Assembly (NCBI RefSeq): GCF_002221595.1
Contig: NZ_NHMP01000001.1
Coordinates: 434,001-498,000 of the forward strand
Direction: 5' to 3'
Length of the DNA stretch: 64,000 nucleotides
Origin: Turicimonas muris
GTDB lineage: Bacteria; Pseudomonadota; Gammaproteobacteria; Burkholderiales; Burkholderiaceae_F
Every line of letters begins with the position of its first letter. Positions within the stretch are counted from its first letter, which is position 1. Made by a program: the position numbers and the translations under genes. Below the pieces are notes generated by a model. It had not been told where the DNA came from. It ran no database searches and saw nothing but the letters and a program-made list of their open reading frames with translations. Shown one piece after another: positions 37,710-47,183 of this stretch.

Positions 37710-40700
37710 TTAAAAAGCAATCTTCAAAGTTGCGCCGACCCCATTAGATTTAATTTTGCTGCCGTAGGCTCCATAATAAGAGACTCCTAAGGCGACTCGT
37801 TTGCCCAACTGAGCTTCAACACCCAGACCAACTGAAGCAACTGCAGAGAGTTTTTCACTCTGGATCTTAGCAGTGGCGCCGTTACCAAATTTCAGAGTAG
37901 ATTTTCCTCTGGTGTCGCCCATGAATTGGGTCCAGTTCACATCTGCAACCGCTTTAAACTTGGCTGACCCAACATCAAAAGGAACTTTAGCTCTAACTCC
38001 TACATTGGAGACGGCTAAGTTTTGCTTGTCAAAGTCTGTTTTAACTTGACCGCCTGCATAGTTTTCGCTGAATCCGTCGGCAGACAGATGCATCCATGCC
38101 AAACCGACATAAGGTTCAACTTCGACAGAGCCAAGGTTCAAACCGGTGTAAGCAGCTTCTGCAAAGATTTGTGCAACGCTGGCGTTGTAGCTCGGGGAAG
38201 AACCAAATGTTTGGTTCTTATAGATTAAGCTTCTAGCTGAGTCTCTATCCTGATGAGTGTAGGCAAATCCATAGTTCAAGCGAACCGGATTAAGTTTTGA
38301 CTGGCCATAGATACCGAAGTGTAGATCGTTGGAGTCAATCTTTCCATCGCTGTGAGCTTTAAATTTAGTCTTGCCGGCTCCAAAGAATACACCAACTTTA
38401 TTGTTGAGGTTGATGTCAGCCTCTAAACCTACCAAACCGGTATAGAAGTCAGCATCCATCTTTGAAGAGGCAGTGCGATCCATCTTGGACCAGTTGCCTA
38501 CGGCAGACATCCAAAGACGTGCGCGACCTTCGTCAACATCTGCAACTCTGGCGGCGCCGTCGATACCGATTGCTTGATCTTTGACCGAGCGGATGAGCGA
38601 TTGCCCGTTGGCAATCGTCATCGCATTAGCTGTAGCATGGATGTCATTAGCCAAAGAAGCTATGGTGTTTCTAGCCTCTTCTTTTGTAGCACTGGTTAGA
38701 CCAGCCAGCAGTGTTGAATCAGCTGTAAGTGCGTTAGCTACTGATTTTCCGTTTGCATTGAGAGCATAATCGGCAAGAGTCTTATCGCCTTTTTCCAATG
38801 TACCGGTAATGGTGTTTCCATTCAATGTAACGGTATGATTTACTAACGCATAATCAGGAGAAACGATAGCATTGTTAAAGCCTTCAATGTTTTCGGCCGT
38901 AACGGTACCGGTCTGAGGGTTCCCGTTATACGCTTCTTCGAAAACATTCTTTGTCAAAGAATCAACACCGATCTGTGCACCCGGGTTAAACGTCAGGTTT
39001 CCAACCTGAACATTTTGATCTGCAACAATAGCATATGTGCCGCCGTTATTAACAACAACATTTGCTTTATTGACGGCAGCTCTAGTCACTCCTGCAGCCG
39101 TATTTAACAGACCTTTTTGTGTGAAGGTATCGTTGTAGCTTTCAAGCACACCGAATGTGCCTCCGTTTACATTAACTGTACCGGTTCCAAAGGATTCCGT
39201 GAAACCGTAAAGGGCACCTTCTTTAACAGTTGTTCCGCCGGTGTAACTATTGTTGCCTGTCATCACCAAAGTACCGGATCCTGATTTGATTAATGCGCCT
39301 TTATATAAGCCATTATCAATCTTATTCTGGATGTACGCAGCACGAGCGGCATAGTATTCTTTACGCCACTGTTCAGCTTGTTCTGGAGAAACAGCATTGT
39401 CATAGAAATCTAAGTTTCCATCCAAAACTACTAAGTCGTCTCCAAGAGTGTAAGCACCTCCTGCAGCTGGATCTGTGCCATTCTTGGTTGCTTCCATCCA
39501 AGCAAGATCTTCCTTTTCTCTCTGCTGTAAACCAGCCTCGATGATGTCATTGCTCCAAACGTCTAGTGGCTCATTAAGACGATACTCAAAGTGATCCAAG
39601 AACTGACCGGGACCGTACATGCCTTTTTCTAGATCAGGCATACCCCAACCGTAGATCACATCGGGAGTGCCTTCAGCAGCAGTCCAGTTTGTAAACGGTT
39701 GACCATTCGGTCCAACATGGCTCGCTGTCGTGTACATGACATCTTTTACCTGGATGGCTGTCATGCTTGGATAACGAGACTGCAAAACAGTAAAAGCACC
39801 GGAGATTTGAGGATCTGATGCGGAAGTACCATTAAATCCTGTTGTAGTCAGACGACCGTCTGCGAGCTGAGTGGTGACATAAGTAGTTCCGATTCCAGGG
39901 TATGCGGTTGGACCGGACATCGACCACCACTTGGCCAAACCGGCTTTACAGTATGTTGCCTGCATATATTGGTCATTATCTCCGCGAGTCTGCATGACGC
40001 CGACTGCATTTAACCAATTCTTTTCGGCTTCCGGATGGAAGTATGGGTAAAGACCCTTAAGATAAGGTGTTCCTCTATCTTGGTTACCAGCGGCCCAAGA
40101 GAGAATAACGTTAGTGCCTTTTACTGCATCATATGCGCCGTCTAAGAAACTGGGTTTGTCACCATATTTCAATTTGAAATACATGTATTCCCATTCAAAT
40201 GCAGACGGGTTCTTTGAGTATTGATCAGCACCGGGGACGTCATTTAACCCTAAGAAACTATAGTCACCGGAGAAAGTAACTGCATAGGCAGCGGCGGCGG
40301 TGTCGTAAGTCCCTTTACCATCTAAAAGGTCCTGCATTTCATCCGGAGTTAAGATATAACCGCCTGAACTGTAAATCTTCGTATTAGTGCCGTACGAGTT
40401 ATTGATCATGCCGCCGCGATAAGCTCCGTTGGCGTCGATAATTGCATCGGCAAGTGCCTTATAACCTTTGTTATAGAAGGTGTAGTCTTGGAAAGGACCG
40501 TAATTATTGTTGTCGTTTGCTCCTGTATTCCCAACAATGACATCAGCTTTAAATGCAACACCATGGCCCCATTCTCCATTTCTTTCGGCGCCAATAACAC
40601 CAGTTACCTGTGTTCCATGTGCATCATTAATTGGAATTGTGTAATTGCCTGTAACGTCAAATTCTTCCCCTTCTGTAAAGGGTTGACCTGCTCCAGGGGT

Positions 40701-41142
40701 CGGAGTTTGACCTTTAGTAATTTTTGAGTAAATGCTTTGAGGATAGCGGTTTCCGCTTGAACCGTAAGTACCTGTTACATGTGTAACCGTGATACGCGGT
40801 GTATTCAAATCAGGATTTCCGAGCCAAGCAGCAGAATCCATTACACCGGTCATTGTGTTTTGGCCGAAATAGCCAAGGGCGTAGGCAGAAGAGGCATTCA
40901 TTGCTCCTAAGCCCCAATTGTAGTTATATTCTGTGGTCTCCCAGGAAGCTTTATCGCCAATTACTCCGGGTTCAACATACGCAGCAACTGAATTACCCCC
41001 CCCCTGTTGTCAGCAGGATAAGTCCAGTCAGAGCAACAGCTGCTACTGATTTAGTCCTTTTGCCGCGTGATGTTTGCAACTCGCTTGTGGTAACAAATGT
41101 CTGAGTAACATCGTTCCATATTGCTTTAAAGATTTTATTCAT
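37710..41142 (-). CDS. S8 serine protease autotransporter, frame broken by poly-G tract
   Basis: The real start is ATG at 41142 (GGAG upstream), giving an ESPR-type extended signal (MNKIFKAIWNDVTQTFV...). The frame then meets a G9 run (40996-41004 on the plus strand as C9) and stops at once. With eight G it reads on into the 1,063-residue frame 37710-40901, for a total near 1,143 residues. That frame has the subtilisin triad (D in GVMDSAAW, H in NDAHGTQVTG, S in NGTSASDPQ), a single autotransporter-associated beta repeat (GALIKSGSGTLVMTGNNSYTGGT) and a C-terminal beta-barrel ending in ATLKIAF. It is a surface or secreted protease, OFF in this sequence, and a likely phase-variable gene. Confidence 0.87.
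40996..41004 (-). repeat. G9 contingency tract in autotransporter signal peptide
   Basis: Nine G on the coding strand directly after codons for LLTT in the signal peptide. G9 gives TAA right after the run; G8 restores the protease frame. Confidence 0.8.
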
Positions 41143-42192
41143 TGAAATTCTCCATTTTCTTTGAGAAAGAGAAATCTAAGTTCGCTAACGTCGTTCCTCA
41201 ATTAACAGTCAGCGGTCTTCATAAAAGACCTTTACACTTTAAAACAATATGTAAAAAAATGAATGAGCAACAACCCTTATAAAAATTACCGAAATATCTT
41301 TCTTTTGCCTCTGCTGTTCAAAATAATTTCAAAGCAAATTCAAGAGGTTGATTTTATCGGTTTTCGCTATCATGTTGTTCTTTCCCCAAAACAGGCCTTT
41401 CTGTCCGGAGAGTCCTATCTGTAGAGGCGGAGGTCTACGTTTTCCGGTTGCTGCCCGTATATCCGGATTCAATGGTCACTGCACTAAGTTCTTTCAGGTC
41501 ATTAAATAAGGCCTGAAATATTGCGCTCAGCGATAGATTTGCCATTTATTATATGAGGCTCTGCGCCTTGATAACTCTAAGATTAGAACAGCCATGGGAG
41601 CTCTTTGGTTAAGGGTTTCGGAGTATAAAACTCTCACCATTGCCTCAGAGCCAGTAACGATAACCTGTATTCTGAACCTTTGTTTAGGATCTTAAAATAC
41701 ATTGGCTTTTTCCTTTAGCCTCTTCATCGAGGCATTCACATGGTTGCTCCTGATAATAGATACTGTGCAGAGACGTAGAAATCTTGAGAAGATGGGAAAT
41801 CATTATTCCGCAAGTTCGCAAGAATAACCTTCAAGATGGATTTCAGGGAAACTTATGAAGTTCAGGTAGCCGGAACAGGTTTCTGGATCCTAAAAAAATC
41901 CTCTGTCTCAGACGTCATGATCTGTCGAAATGACTTTATGGCAAGTGTGGAAGGTGTAAGTAGTAACGGACCGCAGCGGCATTAAAGTCGAGAACACTTT
42001 ACATAAAAGTCATGAGACATACGCTTTGGTTCTTTGGCTATGGAGAACGAGTTGGAAAAGACTCTCAAGCCAAGTGGAGCTGAATGCCTAGGAGACGGGG
42101 CACGGAGCGTCCCCAAGCAAAAATGCTTAAATAGTATTTGTATGCAATGAAATAGAAGACCTATCTTACAATAATTGCATCTTGAGCTCGAA
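41143..42192. other. 1.05-kb region without a recognisable gene
   Basis: Upstream of the autotransporter and downstream of the dipeptidase. A 49-codon frame (41836-41985, MDFRETYEVQVAGTGFW...) and a minus-strand 75-codon frame (41982-42209) are present, but neither has a clear ribosome site or known family. The first ~200 bp should hold the autotransporter promoter. The rest is probably decayed coding sequence. Confidence 0.3.
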
Positions 42193-42227
42193 GCAAAAGG
42201 CTGCCCCAAAATTTTCAGAGCAGCCTT
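42193..42227 (-). terminator. Rho-independent terminator of the dipeptidase gene
   Basis: Stem AAGGCTGC/GCAGCCTT with a 15-nt loop, followed on the minus strand by TTTTGC, 25 bp past the dipeptidase stop. Confidence 0.75.
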
Positions 42228-42251
42228 GCCTTGCTTACAGACGGTGTTTAA

Positions 42252-44054
42252 CTACTTTTCTATCTTAACGGTATCCATGGCTATCACTGGTTCACCCTCA
42301 ATTTTCGTCCACAGATACAACTGAGTCATTACACCAGGGAAAGTTTGAGCCACAGCAGCTTTAACAGGGAAAGAAAGGATCGCATCCTTTTTCCCGTCCC
42401 CGTTAACATCTTTGAATTCAACAGATGTCGGGTTAGTCAGTTGCAAGTTCCGATTCAAGCTTCCATCGGGATATCCGTCCCCAAAGAAAGTTTGCTTTGG
42501 ATCAATTCCTTCAGCGTTGATATCTTTGGAAGAGAAAAGAGTGACAGTGACATTGCCTTTGTCATTGATAGAAAGCTTGCTTGCACCAATCGCAATCGTA
42601 GCCTTGTAGTTCTGCGCTACTTCGGATGCCGTTGCTCCCAGAACTTTATCGAAGCTTTCAACGTTGAACTGATGCATATGGTCTACTGTTTTTTCTTTGC
42701 TTACCGTGGAGAGCTGAAGGGCTCGCTCGTAAGCTATTGCAAAATCCTGTTCTGCTTGTGCCTCGAAGACTTTTTGTTTGTCCGCAAATTTTCTGAATGC
42801 CAGATTATCCCAATCTAAGAAGTTTTGATGATTAATAAACGTGAAAACCGTTCGGTCAGGAGAGTAGTCAAAGTCATTCGGTACACTTCTAAACTGTGCC
42901 TTTGTGGCTTGCTCCGGCGTTAAATAAGACTGAATGTCCGCTGGTTTTCCAAGCATGAATTGCGGATAAGAAAACTGGGAATCGGGACGCCCGGAGGTTC
43001 TCCAACTGTAAGATATCAGAGGATTCTTGGTCAGAACGTACACTGCGCTGTCAAAAGTGCCCGAATTAGAGGTTTCGTTGAACATCTCATGCTTCCAACC
43101 GGACTTGTTGGTGTACCAAGGATTGTTTTGTCTTAGAAGTCCGCGGACGTCCGCAACCGACATCTTTCTTTCCGGTTTGATACTCATAGACTCGGGATAA
43201 TTGTATGGCTGTACCATGTCTTTGCCGGTGAGTCGATAAAGGACGGCGCGTACTCGCTCAGTGTTAGCGGGTCTGTCGATTCGAGCCCGAAGTTGATAGG
43301 CCTCGCGGAAATTAAAGTCTGAATAATCTCCGGCTTTTGCTGGCTTATAAGTACCCTTCTCTATAGCATGCTGTACTAAATCAGGAGAGGCGATGACATT
43401 TTCTTTGTCTTTCAAATCGACCTGACCAAGCGAAAAGGCATTGCTCATTACGGTCATTTCATTGTCGCCGACGCGTCTGGCTAAATAACGGCCGCCCTTT
43501 AATAAAGCAAGCTGCCAAGCCTCTTTTGAGTCAGCAATGGTATAAGTTCTTCCTTGATGGCGGTAACCGTACTTAGTTACCAAATCAATAGCAATCTTGA
43601 CGCCGTCTCTGGCTGATGTAGCGCGTTCAGCGAGCAATCGACGAATACCGTAACCAATACCTCCGTCCTTGACTTTTTCATCCTTTTCAATGGTCAGATC
43701 ACAGTTGTTAGAAGTTATGAGAACTCCGGCTTCATTGTAAAAACCGTCGGAAAAAGCGTAACCGTCCGGGTGTAATGTTTGTTGCCACCAGAAGCCTAGA
43801 GTTTTTTCTACCTGAGGTATTTGAGCGGTATTGGGTTCATACTGAAGCATCTCTCCTGTTTTGTGTACAGCCGGAGGGACCCAGTACTGATTACTCATTA
43901 CCCGGCCGTCGTTATCCTCGTTATGGCCAACAATAATGTTTCCATCGGCACTGACGTTTTTACCCACGATAATAGTGAAGCAGGCATTCGCAGGACTCAT
44001 CGTACCAACAGCTGCGGCTACTAAAACGGCAGACCAAGCGGCTTTAAATCTCAT
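42252..44054 (-). CDS. Secreted C69-family dipeptidase
   Basis: A 600-residue Ntn-hydrolase. The signal peptide MRFKAAWSAVLVAAAVGTMSPANA is followed directly by Cys, the catalytic nucleophile exposed on processing in family C69 (CFTIIVGKNVSADGN). Further family motifs are GHNEDNDGR, TSNNCD and the IADSKEAWQ segment. I chose ATG at 44054 because AGGAG precedes it by 7 nt and because the longer frame (44123) would bury the signal peptide. It would release amino acids from dipeptides in the periplasm. It is transcribed divergently from a LysR regulator 98 bp away, a likely control pair. Confidence 0.87.
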   Translation of the reverse strand: MRFKAAWSAVLVAAAVGTMSPANACFTIIVGKNVSADGNIIVGHNEDNDGRVMSNQYWVPPAVHKTGEMLQYEPNTAQIPQVEKTLGFWWQQTLHPDGYAFSDGFYNEAGVLITSNNCDLTIEKDEKVKDGGIGYGIRRLLAERATSARDGVKIAIDLVTKYGYRHQGRTYTIADSKEAWQLALLKGGRYLARRVGDNEMTVMSNAFSLGQVDLKDKENVIASPDLVQHAIEKGTYKPAKAGDYSDFNFREAYQLRARIDRPANTERVRAVLYRLTGKDMVQPYNYPESMSIKPERKMSVADVRGLLRQNNPWYTNKSGWKHEMFNETSNSGTFDSAVYVLTKNPLISYSWRTSGRPDSQFSYPQFMLGKPADIQSYLTPEQATKAQFRSVPNDFDYSPDRTVFTFINHQNFLDWDNLAFRKFADKQKVFEAQAEQDFAIAYERALQLSTVSKEKTVDHMHQFNVESFDKVLGATASEVAQNYKATIAIGASKLSINDKGNVTVTLFSSKDINAEGIDPKQTFFGDGYPDGSLNRNLQLTNPTSVEFKDVNGDGKKDAILSFPVKAAVAQTFPGVMTQLYLWTKIEGEPVIAMDTVKIEK

Positions 44055-44152
44055 TTGAACACTCCTTAAATGAAAATGTACATCAACGGCTATAATTCTA
44101 AGCGTCACGGAATAAGTCATCAAGGCGTTTTTAGCAAACCTGGGTTAACCCT

Positions 44153-45109
44153 ATGAATCCAAATTCTTCTTCTCCACTTCATGCGCTTCGGCTGGACACT
44201 TGGCATTTAGTCAGGCGCGTTGCTCAGCTAGGCTCTATGAACAAAACCGCAGCTGATGCCGGATTGGACGTAGGAAGGATTAGCTCAAAGATCCGAGCTT
44301 TGGAAGCAGAACTTGGTTTTGAGATTTTTCGCCGTAACCCACATAGCGTCGCGCTTACTGCAAGAGGCACCGCCATGCTCACAGAAATTTCTCCTTTGCT
44401 AGACCAATTTGAGAGGTGCTTGCAAAAATTTTCTACTTCATCAGATTCGATAAAGCGTACCCTCAAAATTAAGGTGCCAAATGGAACAATTCCTGTCTTT
44501 ATTCGCTGGTTCAAAGCTTTTAGAGAAGAGTTCCCTGACTTTGATATTGAATTAACGGACAACAAATCAATTGATTTAGGGTCTCAGATGGGTTTTGATG
44601 TGGCAGTCTTTTGTAATCTCAACCAAAAGCCGCCGGGCCCAATAGAGAGGCTTGGTGACGTTCCTACCTTTCTTGTTGCCTCACCAAAATACTTGGAAAC
44701 TCACCAAAAAATCATTTCGCCGGGGGACCTTGATTCGCATTGTCTGATTTCTTGCTTCAACTGGAATACGTCTCTCAGGTGCTTGTACGGACCTGACGGA
44801 GCGACCATATCGGTTAAAGCGCAGCATTTCTTTTGCGTTGACTGTTCTCAGAGCTGCCTGCAAGCTGCATTGGAAGGAATTGGTATTGGCTGGGGCGTTC
44901 CATTAATTCTTTGTCGCGATGCTTTAAGCCGCGGAGATTTAATCCGCTTGTTGCATCCATTTGAGACGGTCGGTCTTTCGTACTATCTATCCGAGACTAA
45001 ACCAGTAAGCCTTCCTTCGGGAAAGACTTTGGGAGAGTGGATTGCTAATCATTGGCAAATGGAGTTCGGACACTTAACACGGTTGTCTCCGGCGTTTGCT
45101 TTGGACTGA
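44153..45109 (+). CDS. LysR-family transcriptional regulator
   Basis: A 318-residue protein with an N-terminal winged helix-turn-helix (VRRVAQLGSMNKTAADAGLDVGRISSKIRALEAELGFEIFRR, residues ~20-62) and a substrate-binding C-terminal domain. It is divergent from the C69 dipeptidase and probably controls it, binding in the 98-bp gap; no clear T-N11-A operator was singled out. Shine-Dalgarno is weak. Confidence 0.85.
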   Translation: MNPNSSSPLHALRLDTWHLVRRVAQLGSMNKTAADAGLDVGRISSKIRALEAELGFEIFRRNPHSVALTARGTAMLTEISPLLDQFERCLQKFSTSSDSIKRTLKIKVPNGTIPVFIRWFKAFREEFPDFDIELTDNKSIDLGSQMGFDVAVFCNLNQKPPGPIERLGDVPTFLVASPKYLETHQKIISPGDLDSHCLISCFNWNTSLRCLYGPDGATISVKAQHFFCVDCSQSCLQAALEGIGIGWGVPLILCRDALSRGDLIRLLHPFETVGLSYYLSETKPVSLPSGKTLGEWIANHWQMEFGHLTRLSPAFALD

Positions 45110-45135
45110 TAAGGGAAATAGAGGTTTTTGAAGAG

Positions 45136-45245
45136 ACAAGACAATTTACCCACCAAAACGTTTTGAAGTACTTCAGTATCCTCCAAGATCTTTTATCCAT
45201 GTTCTTTATTTTAATTTCTCTAGAGAAAGTATTATGACAACATAT
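45136..45245 (+). repeat. Remnant of IS 3' end (copy 2)
   Basis: About 110 bp closely matching 55535-55643, including the coding-like stretch QNVLKYFSILQDLL and the terminal GAAAGTATTATGACAAC. The shared end marks the boundary of an otherwise lost IS. Confidence 0.7.
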
Positions 45246-45460
45246 GCGTCGATTTCAATCAAGATCGTACTCAATGTAAAAATGCCAACTATATTCAAAA
45301 TAGAACGCTGCTTAATAAGACAACTTTGGCAATAATTAGGAATGCCCAAGAACATGAAATTGAACTAACCGGAAAAGAGCCAATAACAGTTAAGCGCTTT
45401 ATGGAAAAGTTCTCGGTTTTAGATAAGGCCTTAGAAGTATTGCCGACTGCAATTAAATAA
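45224..45460 (+). pseudogene. C-terminal gene fragment
   Basis: An open frame without start, ending TAA at 45458-45460, encodes CVDFNQDRTQCKNANYIQ and later HEIELTGKEPITVKRFMEKF. Its 5' part is replaced by the IS remnant before it. The family is not recognised. Confidence 0.35.
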
Positions 45461-45584
45461 TTTTCATGCGTAGGCCCTGAACTTATTTTAATAAAATATA
45501 AGTTATAAGATAGCCTTAATAATGTGCGGGATAGCGTAGGGTTATTAAAATTTTGATGATGAAGAGAGCTGCCTATGATTTTTT

Positions 45585-45597
45585 CTCCTGAGAGGAG
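45585..45597 (+). promoter_or_regulatory. Hairpin over the ribosome-binding site of the ABC-3C operon
   Basis: CTCCT-GAG-AGGAG lies 10 bp before the ATG at 45607. The 3' arm is the Shine-Dalgarno itself, so the stem could sequester it and throttle translation. Confidence 0.4.
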
Positions 45598-45606
45598 GAT
45601 CTTCTA

Positions 45607-46731
45607 ATGACAAATTTAAAAAACAATGCTTCGCGCTCAACAGAAGGAATTATTTACCAATTTTTAGCGGCTCTGAATGCATGTTTCGATCTGGCCCCAG
45701 ATGAAGAAATTTACATAGAACGCTTTGGGGATGTAACTGTATCTCATGATTCTCAAACAGAAGTAAAGACAACGGCGGGTAATCTAACTGAGAAAAGTGA
45801 AAATCTTTGGAAAACTCTGAATAACTGGTTACAAGAAAAATTTGAGGTTGGTCATTACAACTCATTGTTTTTGCTAATAACTCAAAAGATCTCAAAAAAA
45901 AGTAGCTTGGCCGAATGGAATGAAAAATCTCCTCACCAAAAACTAGCAATTCTCAAGGCGGCCGGGGGCGACTATAAAAGTAAAGGGAAAAGTGAAAGTA
46001 TTTTACGACTGATAAAGGAGGTACTAGCTGAGGATAAAGAAAAGAAATTGCTTTTGGTTCTTGGGAAGTTTCAAATTCTGTCGCGTGCGCCTTCTTCAAA
46101 AGATCTTTATAACCATATTCTCGCTACTAGGCTTATGTCGATTCCGGACAAAAATAAAAAAGTAGTCGCTGATGCTCTTTTTGGATACGTATGCTCTAAA
46201 AATGACAGGCCTGGGGATGGATGGGTAATCACATATAAGGACTTTGCTGAGGTTTTAGGTAATCTTACTCAAACGTATTGTCCAAAGAATTTTCAATTTC
46301 CAAATATTGAAATCTCGGATCCTGAACCAGCGAATTTTGAAGAGCGTAATTTTGTAAAGAAAATTAGAGAAATTGAATGTGAAGAAGAGATACTGGACGC
46401 GATCAAAGATTACCTAAAGACAAACGAAGCAATAACCCAATTTTTTCAACATTATTCATGTTCCCCGGATGATTTGAGCACTTATTCAAACGAACTATTA
46501 CAATTATTTAGGAGAAAATATAGAAGTAAGGTACGGCGGCTGGATAGGGAGAACCCTATAGATTTGTCCCAAGATTTTTACTCTGAGATGACTACTACGG
46601 TTCCAAGCTCAAAGATTTCAGTTGATTGGCCAGACACTCCTATGTATTTTCGCAATGGTACGCTGCATGAGTTGACTGATTCCGATGAGCATGATTTAAG
46701 GTGGTTGGTGTGTGAATGCATGAATACATAA
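45607..46731 (+). CDS. ABC-3C system protein with Cap4-like (DUF4297) nuclease domain
   Basis: A 374-residue protein. Residues ~8-75 look like the Cap4/DUF4297 restriction-type nuclease fold: Q18 in EGIIYQF, D42 in IERFGDV, and E52-V-K54, followed by LWKTLNNWL. The C-terminal half (CEEEILDAIKDYLKTNEAI to the end) fits the CTD-type partner of ABC-three-component systems. The next two genes encode a middle component and a DUF3732 ATPase in overlapping order, the full ABC-3C set, a group predicted from comparative genomics to act in defence. It probably cuts DNA when the ATPase senses invasion (inference). Confidence 0.75.
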   Translation: MTNLKNNASRSTEGIIYQFLAALNACFDLAPDEEIYIERFGDVTVSHDSQTEVKTTAGNLTEKSENLWKTLNNWLQEKFEVGHYNSLFLLITQKISKKSSLAEWNEKSPHQKLAILKAAGGDYKSKGKSESILRLIKEVLAEDKEKKLLLVLGKFQILSRAPSSKDLYNHILATRLMSIPDKNKKVVADALFGYVCSKNDRPGDGWVITYKDFAEVLGNLTQTYCPKNFQFPNIEISDPEPANFEERNFVKKIREIECEEEILDAIKDYLKTNEAITQFFQHYSCSPDDLSTYSNELLQLFRRKYRSKVRRLDRENPIDLSQDFYSEMTTTVPSSKISVDWPDTPMYFRNGTLHELTDSDEHDLRWLVCECMNT

Positions 46732-47183
46732 AGAATAGTTACTTTGTTTTTAACAATCCATTTTTGCTGACACCTGTCTTAGTTTCTTTCTTTCAGAATT
46801 ACACTGGAAGAGAGGATAATTTCCTTCTATCTTATCTGGTGCTTCCTCTTTCGTTACCTAAGGAGGGGAAAGCCGTTCTAGGGCATATAAATTCGAGAAG
46901 CACGTTAAATAAATTGCAAGAAAACAATAACGTTCTAATTTTTCGATTGAATTCTCGCTTAACTGAATACAGAGAATTAACCAATCATTGTATTCAATAT
47001 AGTCTGGATAATGATTTTTTAGTTTTGAATGGGCTGAGCCTTACAGTAGGAAAGAATGTGCCTCCCCCAAGTCGGAACTCCTCAATAAAGGATTCCGCAA
47101 AAGTGTCTGCGAACCTAGGGAAACTCCTGTCTAAATACCGAGTCGTTGATATTTTCCGTTTTTTAGGGGTTAAAGGTTTATGA
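46716..47183 (+). CDS. ABC-3C system middle component
   Basis: A 155-residue protein overlapping the nuclease gene by 16 bp. It begins with the aromatic NPF segment (FVFNNPFLLTPVLVSFFQNY) and LLSYLVLPLSLPKE typical of ABC-3C middle components, and ends with a predicted winged-helix-like helix pair (LLSKYRVVDIFRFLGVKGL). Its TGA overlaps the ATG of the ATPase gene (ATGA). The middle component is thought to bridge the ATPase and the effector. Confidence 0.75.
   Translation: MHEYIKNSYFVFNNPFLLTPVLVSFFQNYTGREDNFLLSYLVLPLSLPKEGKAVLGHINSRSTLNKLQENNNVLIFRLNSRLTEYRELTNHCIQYSLDNDFLVLNGLSLTVGKNVPPPSRNSSIKDSAKVSANLGKLLSKYRVVDIFRFLGVKGL

Noticed and set aside
38581-38769. Plus-strand frames within the autotransporter gene
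   Set aside because: Shadows of the repetitive passenger and barrel coding sequence.
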